Shown: piece by piece, positions 1 to 10,500 of the stretch
Numbering within the stretch: position 1 is the first letter of the stretch
How the letters are laid out: each line of letters opens with the position of its first letter
Assembly (NCBI GenBank): GCA_934462825.1
Contig: CAKSIP010000002.1
Coordinates: forward strand, 1 to 64,000
DNA from: an uncultured Eubacteriales bacterium
GTDB lineage: Bacteria > Bacillota > Clostridia > Oscillospirales > CAG-272
Reading direction: 5' to 3'
DNA length: 64,000 nt
Position numbers and translations under genes: made by a program
Notes under the pieces: generated by a model
Database searches by the model: none
What the model was told of the DNA's origin: nothing
What the model saw: the letters and a program-made list of their open reading frames with translations, nothing else

Positions 1-19
1 AAGGCGGGGGAGGGGTGGC

Positions 20-154
20 GTTAGAACCGCCTCATCTGTCAGCCTTTCGGCTGACACCTTCTCCCACGGGAGAAGGCCGAGGGAGGTGGGGATAGGCGTT
101 AGTGCCGCCTCATCCGTCAGCCTTTGGCTGACACCTTCTCCCACGGGAGAAGGC
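20..154. repeat. Two tandem copies of a palindromic intergenic repeat
   Basis: Two near-identical units of about 57 bp (20-77 and 98-154) share the core GTCAGCC, CTTTCGG or CTTTGG, GGCTGAC, then CTTCTCCCACGGGAGAAGG. Each therefore holds two adjacent hairpins, a GTCAGCC/GGCTGAC stem and a CTTCTCCC/GGGAGAAG stem; the second copy ends in a T-rich run and could terminate transcription arriving from the left. Repeats of this look are common between genes in gut Ruminococcaceae-type genomes (from memory). The rest of the gap 155-488 holds a T-rich stretch and the promoter listed next. Confidence 0.75.
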
Positions 155-298
155 TTTTTCTTTTGTCCTTTTTCTTTTATCCTTTATCTTCTCCCTTTTT
201 CTATTGTTATCTTGCCCAAAAAGCGGCGGTGGGGTTTGTTAAACCTGCTCAAAGTGAATCTTTTTATTGACGAATATGTAAAAATAGTATGTTTTCCC

Positions 299-327
299 TT
301 GCAATACTTCGTCCATTCTGTTATAAT
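299..327 (+). promoter_or_regulatory. Sigma-A promoter for the lipoprotein gene
   Basis: TTGCAA (299-304), 17-bp spacer, TATAAT (322-327). The expected start is near 334, giving a leader of about 155 nt before the coding region at 489. Confidence 0.7.
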
Positions 328-488
328 GGGTTCCACCCTTTGGAACGGGTTTTTCGTTGTAGAATTGGCGGACAAGGGCGCGCTTTGCCCCTCTTTTTAA
401 GGGCTCCGGCGCCGACGCTCTCTGCCTGCCGGACTTTTTTTATATCCCTCTTTCACCGATTCCCGGAATATCATACTCAGAAAGGCAA

Positions 489-2714
489 GTGAAAAACATG
501 AAACATTCTCTTGTGCAAACAAAATGGTTGCGTGTGGCCGCTTTCCTGCTTGCGGCCGTCCTTCTTTGCCCGGTTCTGGCCGGCTGTCCGGGCGACAAGC
601 CCAAGGACACCACGCCCTCCGCTACGCCGAGCGCATCGCCCGATTCTACGCCGAGCGCGTCGCCTCAGCCCACCGATACACCGCCTGTGGTGAAAAATGT
701 GCTGAAGCTCATTGAAAACGGCGCCACCCAATACACCATCATTCGTCCCGAAAACGCAAGCGCCGAGCTGGTTGCCTCCACGTTGACGCTGCGGAAGGCT
801 CTCGAAAAGCTGGTCGGCGCCAACAAAGTCGCCATCAAGGAAGATTGGCTTAACAAATTCACAGGCGAAACCGCCGGCCAATACGAGATCCTTGTCGGCA
901 ATGTTGACCGCCCGGAAACCGCACAGGCTCTGAAAAATCTGAAGTACAAGGATTGGAGCGTGGACATCGCCGAGGATAAGCTGCTTTTCCTCGCCTACAA
1001 CGACGTGCAGGCCGACGAGGCGATTCAGTACTTCATTTCTACTTACATTGATCCCATCACCGCCGATTTTTCCGGCACCCTGACCTTCTCCCCCGAAAAC
1101 TGCAAAACCACCTCGGCAACGTATGACATTGCCGACATTCTCATCAACGGCTCGTCCATCAAGGACTTCCGCATTGTAACCCCCCTCATCTCCAGCTCCA
1201 GCGACCTTACCGCCGCCAAAGAGCTGGCCGCTTTCCTGGCCGAAAAAACCGGCTATGTCATTCCGGTGGAGAAGGACAACGAAAACGAGGATTCGACGGG
1301 CAAAAAAGAAATCACCGTGGGCAACTTCAAAAACCGCCCCGAAGTGGCAGAGCTTGTCAACACGCTTCTCGACAAGGACTACCTCTATGCCGTGCGCGAT
1401 CAGCGGTTGATCCTTTGCTGCGGTCTGAATGCGCTGATGTCCGATGTGGTTGCCAAGTTGGGCGACAATCTGACCTTGGCAGCCAAAGATTCGCCTACCG
1501 TTTCTCTGACAAACGAGAACGGCTACTTTGAGTATCGCTACACGGACTACGCAATCACCAAGCTGAATCTGAACGGGGCCTCCATCCGTTTCTACACCAT
1601 AGTTTACGAAAGCGGCAACGCCAACGCCGAGACGATGGCAAAGCTGCTTCGCCAAGCCATTCTGCAAAAAACCGGTATCGCCGTGCCGATCACGGCCGAC
1701 GGACGGGCATCTTCGACCGATCGGGAAATTCTGATCGGTAACACCGACCGCACCAAAGAGGGCGGCGCCGCCGCTTCGCTGATGGCCGGCTTCCAGCCCG
1801 CCGAAGGCGTGGGCACCGTTCGCGCCAACGACAAATATATTGCGATTTGCGGCGACGACAAGGGCGGGCTTGGCAAAGCCTTCCTGCAGCTGGCCGGTTC
1901 GCTTTTGCCGGCAGGCAACACCGAAAAAGAACGGGAGATCACGCTGGATCCCTCGCTCGACGTGACTGTCAAGACCGAGCGCCTGAAGGTCATGTCCTAC
2001 AACGTGCTGACCGGCGCCACCGGCCTGCGCCTCGGCAAGATTGTTTCGATCATCAACGACTACGATCCCGATGTCATCGGCTTCCAGGAAGTGCAGCCCC
2101 TGACAATGACGAACCTGAAAAAACGGCTGGGTGACAAATACGACTATGTCATCATGCCGCGAGACTCGTCCAGCCGCGAGGCAACGCCGATCTTCTATAA
2201 CAAGCTGAAATTCAACCTGATTGAAAGCGGCTCCTATTGGCTCTCCGACACCCCGGATAAGATGTCCGGCTACCCCGGCACCGATTATTTGCGGATTTTC
2301 ACGTATGTCATTCTGGAAAACAAGGAAACCGGCGCGCGCTTCACGCACGTCAACACCCACATTGACTACGTAGACGCCGTCAACGCCAAGCAGATCGCTC
2401 GCCTCTTGGAGCTGACGCCCTCTCAAAGATTGCTGCCTTCCGTCTATACCGCCGATTGGAACACCTTCGTAGGAACGAAAGGCTACAACGCCCTGCAATC
2501 GGCCGGATTGCTGGATACCACCGTTACCGCGGAAAAATCGGAATCCACCAAGGGCGGCGGAACCATGCCCGGCGGCACGTCACAGATCGACTTTATCTTC
2601 GCATCGGGCTATTTGACGAAGGCCAAATTCTTCAAGATCATCGACGATCATGAATACAGCGAAACCTCGTCCGACCACTACCCGATCTTTGCGGAAATCG
2701 ACATCTTTTATTGA
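489..2714 (+). CDS. Exported lipoprotein with C-terminal endonuclease/exonuclease/phosphatase domain
   Basis: A signal peptide ends in a lipobox (LAGC), followed by a Pro/Ser/Thr/Ala linker (residues about 38-65). Three consecutive segments then share the pattern E-I-x-V/I-G-N with nearby Arg-Pro (YEILVGN, KEITVGN, REILIGN), suggesting three related domains like the N-terminal domains found on some glycoside hydrolases. From about residue 500 comes an EEP-type domain: MSYNVLTG, a VIGFQEVQ segment supplying the usual metal-binding Glu, THVNTHID, TADWN in place of the usual GDFN, QIDFIFAS and SDHYPI. The set is close to complete, so the enzyme is probably an active phosphodiesterase acting outside the membrane; its substrate is unknown. 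GTG 489 follows AGAAAGG by only 3 nt, and ATG 498 by 12 nt, so the start is uncertain. It is monocistronic, between a promoter and a terminator. Confidence 0.85.
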   Translation: MKNMKHSLVQTKWLRVAAFLLAAVLLCPVLAGCPGDKPKDTTPSATPSASPDSTPSASPQPTDTPPVVKNVLKLIENGATQYTIIRPENASAELVASTLTLRKALEKLVGANKVAIKEDWLNKFTGETAGQYEILVGNVDRPETAQALKNLKYKDWSVDIAEDKLLFLAYNDVQADEAIQYFISTYIDPITADFSGTLTFSPENCKTTSATYDIADILINGSSIKDFRIVTPLISSSSDLTAAKELAAFLAEKTGYVIPVEKDNENEDSTGKKEITVGNFKNRPEVAELVNTLLDKDYLYAVRDQRLILCCGLNALMSDVVAKLGDNLTLAAKDSPTVSLTNENGYFEYRYTDYAITKLNLNGASIRFYTIVYESGNANAETMAKLLRQAILQKTGIAVPITADGRASSTDREILIGNTDRTKEGGAAASLMAGFQPAEGVGTVRANDKYIAICGDDKGGLGKAFLQLAGSLLPAGNTEKEREITLDPSLDVTVKTERLKVMSYNVLTGATGLRLGKIVSIINDYDPDVIGFQEVQPLTMTNLKKRLGDKYDYVIMPRDSSSREATPIFYNKLKFNLIESGSYWLSDTPDKMSGYPGTDYLRIFTYVILENKETGARFTHVNTHIDYVDAVNAKQIARLLELTPSQRLLPSVYTADWNTFVGTKGYNALQSAGLLDTTVTAEKSESTKGGGTMPGGTSQIDFIFASGYLTKAKFFKIIDDHEYSETSSDHYPIFAEIDIFY

Positions 2715-2754
2715 TGCCGGATCCTTCCTTTGCTATCATTTTATAATCCCCCTT

Positions 2755-2790
2755 GGGGCCGACACTTTGACAAGTGCCGGCCCCCTTTTT
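2755..2790 (+). terminator. Rho-independent terminator after the lipoprotein gene
   Basis: A GC-rich stem (GGGGCCGACACTT with AAGTGCCGGCCCC, one bulged pair) around a TGAC loop is followed by a T run. The rest of the gap to 3055 has an AT-rich patch with a possible -10 (TACAAT, 2915-2920) but no convincing -35, and no gene. Confidence 0.85.
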
Positions 2791-3055
2791 CTCTTGCGCG
2801 GAACCGGGGCCGACGGCGCTTTTTTTCGGATAAAATTCAGCAAAAAAGCCGCAAAGCCCGATCTTTTTTTAGATAAAATCGACCTGTGTTCATGGTATGT
2901 TAATAAAAATATGATACAATGATCATTGGTTCTGTATCACTCAAATACCGTGCCCCTCGGCCGATGCCGCGCCGCCGTTTCGGACGTGCCGCGCCGCCCT
3001 CGCGCCGGGCTTTGCTTCAAACAATCTACTGCCTCACGGCAGAAAGGACGTTTAT

Positions 3056-4261
3056 ATGATCAATATCGAACATCTTGTAAAAAATTACGGTAGCATCTGC
3101 GCCGTGGACGACATCAGCTTTTCGGTGGCGAAGGGCGAGATTGTCGGCTTTTTGGGGCCAAACGGGGCGGGGAAAAGCACCACGATGAACATGCTCACCG
3201 GGTATCTTTCCTCCACCTCCGGCACCATCCGCATTGATGGCTTTGAGGTTCTGGAAAACCCGCGGGAAGCCAAAAAGAAGATCGGCTACCTGCCCGAGCA
3301 GCCCCCTCTCTACCTCGACATGACCGTGGCGGAATATCTGTCCTTCTGCTACGATCTCAAGGAGTGCAAGCTCCAAAAGAACGCGCACCTGCGAGAGATC
3401 TGCGAGGTGGCCAAGATTTCGGACGTGTACAAGCGCGTGATCCGAAACCTTTCCAAAGGCTATCGCCAGCGCGTGGGGATCGCGCAGGCGCTCATCGGAA
3501 ACCCCGAGGTCATTATCTTCGACGAGCCGACGGTCGGCCTGGATCCCAAGCAGATTATTGAGATCCGCAACCTGATCCGAACCCTCGGCCGCGATCACAC
3601 CATCATTCTTTCCACGCACATTCTGCAAGAGGTGCAGGCCGTTTGCGACCGCATTCTGATTATCAACAAGGGGCGCCTTGTGGCCGACGAAAAGACCGAA
3701 AACATCAACCGCGCCGTACAGAGCAACCGCCGCTTCACCGCGAAAATTTGCGGAGCGAGCCGCGATGTGCTTGCCGCGCTGAAAGCCATTCCCGGCATGC
3801 TGTACGCCGAGCTGCTTCCCGAAAAGGACGGCGACGCCTGCGTGTACGCGCTGGAAAGCGAGGTCGGCATTGACATCCGCAAAAAGCTCTTTGCCGTGCT
3901 GGCCGAAAAAGGCTGGCCGCTGGTGGGCTTGGAATCCGTGGGCATGAGCCTTGAGGACGTTTTCATCAACATTGTCGAAAGCGGTCCCGACGCGTCGCCC
4001 GCCGAAGCCGGAAAAGCCGCGCGAAAGGGCGAGGGCGAAGGAGGCAAAGCCGCCTCGGATTCGTCGGGCGCCAAAAAGCCGTCCGGCGCTTCCCGGAGAA
4101 AATACGATTACGAATCGCGCAAGGCCGAGGAGGAGCGGGAAATCGCACGGCAGATCATGGCCGGCGTAGCCAATCGCCCGGCGGAAGCGGCCGACGAGGC
4201 AACCGACGAAGCCTCGGTCGAAACCAACGAAAATTCCGAGCGGAAAGGATTGGAAAAATAA
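3056..4261 (+). CDS. ABC transporter ATP-binding protein, GldA/ABC-2 type
   Basis: This is the nucleotide-binding subunit of an ABC-2 system. Walker A GPNGAGKST lies at residues 34-42, the signature LSKGYRQR near 140, Walker B VIIFDEPTVGLDP near 160, and a switch His in ILSTHIL. The fold ends near residue 310. It is followed by about 90 residues of Ala/Glu/Lys/Arg-rich low-complexity sequence that family members normally lack. A single base separates its stop from the permease start, and the next two genes complete a GldA-F-G/DUF4340 cluster. By homology the complex exports or moves something at the membrane; the substrate is unknown, and no gliding is implied in a Firmicute. Confidence 0.9.
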   Translation: MINIEHLVKNYGSICAVDDISFSVAKGEIVGFLGPNGAGKSTTMNMLTGYLSSTSGTIRIDGFEVLENPREAKKKIGYLPEQPPLYLDMTVAEYLSFCYDLKECKLQKNAHLREICEVAKISDVYKRVIRNLSKGYRQRVGIAQALIGNPEVIIFDEPTVGLDPKQIIEIRNLIRTLGRDHTIILSTHILQEVQAVCDRILIINKGRLVADEKTENINRAVQSNRRFTAKICGASRDVLAALKAIPGMLYAELLPEKDGDACVYALESEVGIDIRKKLFAVLAEKGWPLVGLESVGMSLEDVFINIVESGPDASPAEAGKAARKGEGEGGKAASDSSGAKKPSGASRRKYDYESRKAEEEREIARQIMAGVANRPAEAADEATDEASVETNENSERKGLEK

Positions 4262-4262
4262 G

Positions 4263-5036
4263 ATGTTTGCCATTTACAAAAAAGAAATGCGTTCCTACTT
4301 CATCAACCCCATCGGGTATGTGTTTGTCGGAATTTTCCTCTCGCTGGCAGCCCTGCTTTGCTGCTATACCACCATTCAATCCAACAGCTACAGCACCGCC
4401 TCCTATTTCACGGTGATGCTTTTCGCGCTGGTTATTTTGATTCCGCTGTTGACCATGCGCTCCTTTTCCGAGGAACGTAAAATGCGGACGGAGCAGCTTT
4501 TGCTCACCTCCCCCGTTTCGATCACGTCCATGGTGATCGGCAAATACCTCGCCTCCTTGACGATGTTCCTCAGCTGCGTCCTTTTCTCCTGCGTCAATTT
4601 CATTCCGCTTTACGTCGTGGCCACCGCCGAGAGAAAGGGCGATCCCTACTCCATCACGCACATCGGCCCCGTCACCGCGGAAATCGTGGGCAGCCTCATT
4701 GCCGTTTTCCTTGTGGGCGCCGCCTTCGTCGCCATCGGCCTTTTCATCTCCTCCCTGACCGAAAATCAGCTTTCGGCCGCCGTAATCACCATCGCCGTGA
4801 TCCTTTTGATGGTGGTGATGGGCTTTGTCAATCAGATCGGCAGCGATTCGGAGGGAACGCGCCTGGTTTCCAATTACGCGGTTCGCTTTGTGATCGACTG
4901 GATTTCGGTGTTCAGCCGCTTCGGCTCCTTCACGCGCGGGCTGTTTGACTTTTCGGCGCTGATTTATTATCTGTCGCTGGCGGGTGTGTTTCTGTTTCTC
5001 ACCGTCCGCGTCTACGAAAAGCGCCGCTGGGGTTAA
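4263..5036 (+). CDS. ABC-2 type permease, GldF-like
   Basis: A 257-residue integral membrane protein with about six hydrophobic segments. It starts MFAIYKKEMRSYF, the typical cytoplasmic N-terminus of GldF/ABC-2 permeases that run ahead of the first membrane helix, and contains the conserved MRSFSEERK segment around residue 65. It lies 1 bp after the ATPase gene and 33 bp before the GldG-like gene, so it should be co-translated and form the membrane channel of that transporter. Length is normal for the family. Confidence 0.88.
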   Translation: MFAIYKKEMRSYFINPIGYVFVGIFLSLAALLCCYTTIQSNSYSTASYFTVMLFALVILIPLLTMRSFSEERKMRTEQLLLTSPVSITSMVIGKYLASLTMFLSCVLFSCVNFIPLYVVATAERKGDPYSITHIGPVTAEIVGSLIAVFLVGAAFVAIGLFISSLTENQLSAAVITIAVILLMVVMGFVNQIGSDSEGTRLVSNYAVRFVIDWISVFSRFGSFTRGLFDFSALIYYLSLAGVFLFLTVRVYEKRRWG

Positions 5037-5069
5037 TTCCGGGGAATCAAGAAAGGAATACACAAGAAC

Positions 5070-7529
5070 ATGAAAAAAGATTTTATTCACAGCCGCAAAT
5101 TCCGGCACGGAAGCCTTTCCGTGGCTTTGACGGTGCTGATTATCGCCGCCGTTGTCCTTGTCAACGTGATTGCCTCGGCTCTGTCCGCCCGGTACTCGTG
5201 GATGTACCTTGATATGACAAGCGAAAAGCTCTACACCCTGTCCAAGGATTGCATCAATCTGCTGGAAAAGTCCTTTGTGGACATCATGAAAAAGAGACAG
5301 GAGCTGAACGCAGACCTGCCGACAACCAACTTCGGCATTGCGGAGGACAACGTGTCCACCGCCGAAAAGAACGTCTCGGTGGCCGCTGCGGCGGTTGCCA
5401 CGGCGGAGAAAAACGTCACGATTGCCGAAGCCAACAAGAAGGCCTTTGATCAAAACGTAATCAAAGCGCGCTCCAACGCCGGCATTGCCGACTCCAACCT
5501 GGAATTGGCCAAGGAGCTGGTCAAAATCGCCGCCGAAAAAGCCGGTCGCACCGAGGGACAGATTGTGCCCGAAAGTGAGAGAACCGAGGAAGAAAAATGT
5601 GCCGCCGCCGCGCTCGCGCTGGCGCAGAAAAACAAGGAGACGGCCGACAAAAACCTCGTGCTCGCGGCGAAAAACGAAGCCATTGCCCTTGAAAACGCCG
5701 AAAACGACGCGTACAACAAAAAGAACGAATTGAAGCCGGGCGACACCGGGTATCGTCCGCAAAAGGACACCACGCCGCTGGCTGCCTACGAGACTTTTGC
5801 CGATAACGAAAGAATCCAAGCGCTGTTCGGCGTTGCCATGACCGCGCAGACGGAATTTGAAAACGTCGCCGTGGCCGAGCGCAACCTGGCCCTTGCCCGT
5901 CAGAACCTTGCCCTGGCGCAGGACAACGTCACTGTAGCCGAGAGCAACAAGAGCACGGCGGAAAAGAACAAAACCGCCGGCGTAATCAAAGGCGACAACG
6001 GCTACACCGAGCTTTCTGCCTACCACAAGCTGTTCGACTACGAAAGCTACAAAACCATTCCCAACTTCACCGAGCCGAACGCTTATCAATCCATTCTCAA
6101 AACCGCTACCTTTAACGAGGAAAAGGGACTTTACGAAACCGATGTCAAGATCGACATTATTTTCTGCGACCTGCCCGACAACCTCAACGCCAACGAAAGC
6201 CAGCGGCTCGTGCATGAATCGGCCAAGGATCTGGCCGAGCGCTTCCCGAACTACATTCGTCTGCAATACATCGACATCTGGACAAACGCCACCGCCGTGC
6301 AGAAGTACAAAACCACCTCGATGAGCACCATCAATTCCACCAACGTGATCATCTCCAGCGGCTCGGAATTTCGCATCTGCACGCTGCGCGCCTTCTTCGT
6401 GTTCAACTCGACCTCGGATTCCACCCCCTGGGCGTACCGCGGCGAGCAGACCTTTGCCGCCAACATTCTGGCCGTTTCGCAGGCCGAGTCGCCCATTGCC
6501 TGCGTCACCATCAACCATGCCGAAACCTTCACGGATTACGAGCTGCTTGCCACGCTGCAAATGGCCGGCTACAAGGTACAGACCATTGACCTTGCTTATC
6601 AGGACATTCCCGATGACTGCCGCCTCGTCGTCGTTTACAACCCGAAAGAGGACTTCATGGTAAAAGACGGCATTTCGGAAATTTCGGAAATTGAAAAGCT
6701 CGACAAATACCTCGACACGCTCAGCTGTTCGATGATGGTGTTTATCAATCCCGAAACGCCAAGGCTCCCGAACCTGGAGGAATACCTGGAGGAGTGGGGC
6801 GTATCCGTCAATCGCTTTACCGACGCTTTGGGCGATTCCTACAACTACACCATTAAGGAATCCTCCGGCGCCAGCCTTTCCAACGACGGCTTCACCTTTT
6901 CCGGCTCTTATGTGGCCAAGGGTGCAGGCGCCAGCATCTACAAGAGCCTGACCGAGTCCGCTTACCCGCCCAAAATCGTGTTCAAGAACAGCGGCGCGCT
7001 GTCCTACTCGGATCTGTATGAGAAAAAGTTCTTCGTCAACGAAGAAGACAAGGACGATAAAACCGACGAGTATTGGTACGGCTACTACTACAGCAACGGC
7101 GTTTCCCGCCGCATTTACGATGTGTTCACATCGACCAGCGGCGCCGTGGCCATGGCCAACGGAAGCGAAGTAGCCCGCGCCGGTGAAGATTTGTTCAAGC
7201 TCATGACCATTACACGAGAGTCCCGGCAGATTGACAATACAAACACCGATTACGCCACCGTGATGGTGTGCGCATCCACCGATTTTGCCACCGAGCCTAT
7301 GCTCTCCTCCGCCGTATACGGCAACAACGACGTAATTCTTGCCGCCGCCCGCGGTATGGGCAAGGAATTTATCCCCGTGGATCTGGAGCTGAAGCCGTTT
7401 GCCTCTACTAAGATTTCCGAAATGAGCACACAGGACAAAAACCGTGACACCGCCCTTCTGGCCATCGTGCCGGCCGCCGTTGTCATCGGTCTCGGAATTT
7501 TCGTACTTGTTAGGAGAAAATATTCATGA
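5070..7529 (+). CDS. GldG-like ABC auxiliary protein with a large Ala-rich insert
   Basis: It has one N-terminal transmembrane helix (residues about 17-42), then the GldG-type start of the extracytoplasmic domain (LDMTSEKLYTLS). The family fold resumes near residue 355 (VKIDIIFCDLPDN) and ends in a second helix at the C-terminus (IVPAAVVIGLGIFVLV). Between them, residues about 75-320 form an Ala/Glu/Asn/Lys-rich region with recurring AEKNV, AxxNLxLA and AxxNKxxA elements, probably long coiled coil. Ordinary GldG proteins do not have this insert, as far as I know. The stop codon overlaps the next start (ATGA), so the two are translationally coupled. Role: membrane partner of the ABC-2 permease, exact function unknown. 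Confidence 0.8.
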   Translation: MKKDFIHSRKFRHGSLSVALTVLIIAAVVLVNVIASALSARYSWMYLDMTSEKLYTLSKDCINLLEKSFVDIMKKRQELNADLPTTNFGIAEDNVSTAEKNVSVAAAAVATAEKNVTIAEANKKAFDQNVIKARSNAGIADSNLELAKELVKIAAEKAGRTEGQIVPESERTEEEKCAAAALALAQKNKETADKNLVLAAKNEAIALENAENDAYNKKNELKPGDTGYRPQKDTTPLAAYETFADNERIQALFGVAMTAQTEFENVAVAERNLALARQNLALAQDNVTVAESNKSTAEKNKTAGVIKGDNGYTELSAYHKLFDYESYKTIPNFTEPNAYQSILKTATFNEEKGLYETDVKIDIIFCDLPDNLNANESQRLVHESAKDLAERFPNYIRLQYIDIWTNATAVQKYKTTSMSTINSTNVIISSGSEFRICTLRAFFVFNSTSDSTPWAYRGEQTFAANILAVSQAESPIACVTINHAETFTDYELLATLQMAGYKVQTIDLAYQDIPDDCRLVVVYNPKEDFMVKDGISEISEIEKLDKYLDTLSCSMMVFINPETPRLPNLEEYLEEWGVSVNRFTDALGDSYNYTIKESSGASLSNDGFTFSGSYVAKGAGASIYKSLTESAYPPKIVFKNSGALSYSDLYEKKFFVNEEDKDDKTDEYWYGYYYSNGVSRRIYDVFTSTSGAVAMANGSEVARAGEDLFKLMTITRESRQIDNTNTDYATVMVCASTDFATEPMLSSAVYGNNDVILAAARGMGKEFIPVDLELKPFASTKISEMSTQDKNRDTALLAIVPAAVVIGLGIFVLVRRKYS

Positions 7530-10500
7530 CGCCTGTAAAAACCAAAAAGCTTCGCAGCTCCCTGGCGCGCCAAACGATCGCTCTGATCGTTCTCGGCGCA
7601 GTCCTTCTGGCGCTGGTCGCCTCTCTTTTGGTGGTGAATTACGTCACCTCCTTCCGCCGCTTTGAAGACGGCGGGGAAGTCTACTACGTCCGCAAGCAAA
7701 CGGACAAGGAGGGCAAGACTTCCTATATTTTGGTGGACAAGCAGAAAAATGCGCTGGACACCACCTCCGACGGCTATTTTATCACAAAGACGGGCAACCT
7801 TGTCGCCATCAACGCGAAAACCGGCCTGCCCTCCCTGTACGCCCGCGTGGAAACCGAGGGCAACGAAGCGGTCGGCATCAACGACCGGATTCTGATTTTC
7901 CCTCACACGGAAAAAAAGAACATCCAATCCCTGGAAGTGCACAACAGCAACGGCACGTTCTCCTTCTACCGGATGCGGATTTATGAGGACGTCGATAAGG
8001 TAACCTACATGTGCATGCTGCACGAGGGCGAATATCGGCTGGTCGCCGGGGACGGCACCGAGTACACCCGCGGCGCCGACGACCTGTTCACCTTAAAGTC
8101 GGGCACCAAGCTCGCCGTGGACAAAAACACCGGCGCGCTCCACACGGCCGTATATACCGACTTTGACGGGGCAAACTATTATCCCCGCAAAAATCAAGAC
8201 GGCGAATATCGGCTGTACGACGCGCAGGGGCGTGAGGTCACCGAAACGGTGGAAAAAACCGGCACGCTGACCGACAAGGACGGCAAGCCCTATGAGGGCA
8301 CGGTCTATCGCTACCTCGTTTCGGCGCACGGAACGCTGATGCAGCTGGATCCCACCTACGGCACGCTCTCGGTGTGGTCTGTCCAGGAATACGACGCCGC
8401 GCACAAGAGCTACTACACCTTCTATTTCCTGTACCGGAACGGCGACTATGTGCTGTGCGGCGCGGATGGCAAGCCCATCCCTTACACAGCCATTGACGAC
8501 GAACACTATTACCGCACCACCAACAACGCCTACATTGCCTTCAACACCGACAACGGGCGCTACAACGTGCGGGTTCGCAAGGATTACTATCTGATTCCCG
8601 ATGTCAAGGGAACCTACACCTTTTACCACAAGGGAACCCCCTGCGCCACCAACGGCGCCGGCTACGTTCCCATGCCCGACGGCACGTACATCTTCTTTGA
8701 CAGCGCATCGGGCAGCTTTTCCACCCTCTCCTTTACGGGAACCGAATATAAGGAAACCGAATCCAAATACCTCAACGCCACCGTCAACGCCAAGGCGCAG
8801 GGCGATTTTGTCATCGCCGGCAACGAAACGGTCGAATACGATCCTTCGCTGTTTGCCGCGCTGATGGTTTCGGGCGGTTATACCATCACGGCCGCCGGCG
8901 GTAAGCTGGCTCAGCCCCTCCGTCTTTCGGACGGCACCGTGGATTTTTCGGCCTACGGCCTTTGCGAGGCCACCCGCACCGACGCGACCGGCAAGGAATA
9001 CCACTACACCCCCGCTTATTATATTCTCAAGGATTTGTCGGGCAACGTGCATAAGATCACCATCGGCGACAAAATCGTTTCGGGCGCGGGCTATTACGTC
9101 AAATATTCCAAGAGCGAGGCGGACGGCTCCTTCACCGACCGGCAGGCGGTTTACATCCTGCTCGACAACCTCAACACCGGCTTTACGCAAAGCTACGCAA
9201 CCTTTGAGTATCACTCCATTTCCGACACGCTGCTGGCGCCGGTCGAACGCCTGGTCACGCCCATGGCGGTCTACCCGACAACAACCAACGACTATTTCAA
9301 CGTCAAGGACTTCACGCTGATGGTCTATAACGAGAAAAAGTCGCGTGACAACCTTTTGGACGACAACCCCGACAACGATTCGGACTATTACGACATTTTG
9401 GTTCGCTTTTCCTATTCGGATATTGAGGAGCGCCGCAACACCGTCTATTCTTCCCAGCCCTACATCATGTCCACCTGTGAGCTTCTCGGCTACACGCTCA
9501 ATTCGTTCAGCGCGGACACGGTGCTGGGCGCGTTGCGGGATCTGAAACCGACCGCCGTCCGCAAAATCGGCGTGAGCGACGCCGATATGGCCAAGTTCGG
9601 CTTGGACGTGGCGCAGTATGTGCTGTATTACAAAATGGCGTCCACCGGCTTGGATCAGATTTTGATGATCAGCAAGCAGACGCCCAACAACACCTATTAC
9701 GTTTATTCGGAGCATTACGACATGATTGTGGAGGTGGAAGCCACCGCCCTGCAGTTTTTGTCGTGGAAGCGCACGGATTGGGTGGCCTCCGATTTGTACG
9801 ACACCTCCATCGGTTTCTGCAAGGACATCACGGTGGAATCGGGCAAATATAAAGCGCAGTTCGATATTTTTATGAGCCATACGCTGACCACAAAGATCCG
9901 CACCTCCGGCTCCTCCAACTTCACGCAGATCGTGACCTGCGACAGCAGCCGCACCAACCGCTCGCTGAACATCACGGCCAACATCAATGCCAACCTGTCC
10001 TCCCAAAGCTCCGGCTCCGCCTCGCTGATTACCGTGAGCTTTGATACCCTGAAGCATTATTATAATTCCGTCACCGGTCACGGCGAAACGCTTTCCGAGG
10101 CCGATCAAAAGGCGCTGGAGGCCTTCCGAAAGACGATCTACCAGCACGAGGAAAACAAGGACGGCTCGGCGCTCTCTCTGCACGCGCTCTCGCTGTCCTA
10201 TCAGGGCGGCGTGGTGGAGGTCGGCGTTTACTTCTACTATTATTCCAACGGGGAAATTGTGGCCGTAGCCAAGGTCAACGACGAAACGCCCTGCCAGGTG
10301 TTCAGCCTGAACGCCTACATGAACTATGAAAAGATCATGTACGCCGACGCCCTTTCCGAGGCCGAGCGGCAGGAAGCCTTCAACTTCTATCTGTCGAGCA
10401 AAATTTCCGCCAACGCACAGTTTGATTTTGAAAAGATTCTCGCCAAGACCTCCGACGGCGTCAGCTCCATCTACACCAACAACAAAATCGTCCGCACCGA

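Noticed and set aside
477..2498. Long antisense frames opposite the EEP lipoprotein, also at 4155-6560, 8093-11017, 41308-43293 and 43256-45238
   Set aside because: These are typical shadow frames of GC-rich genes, with no domain, start signal or compositional support.
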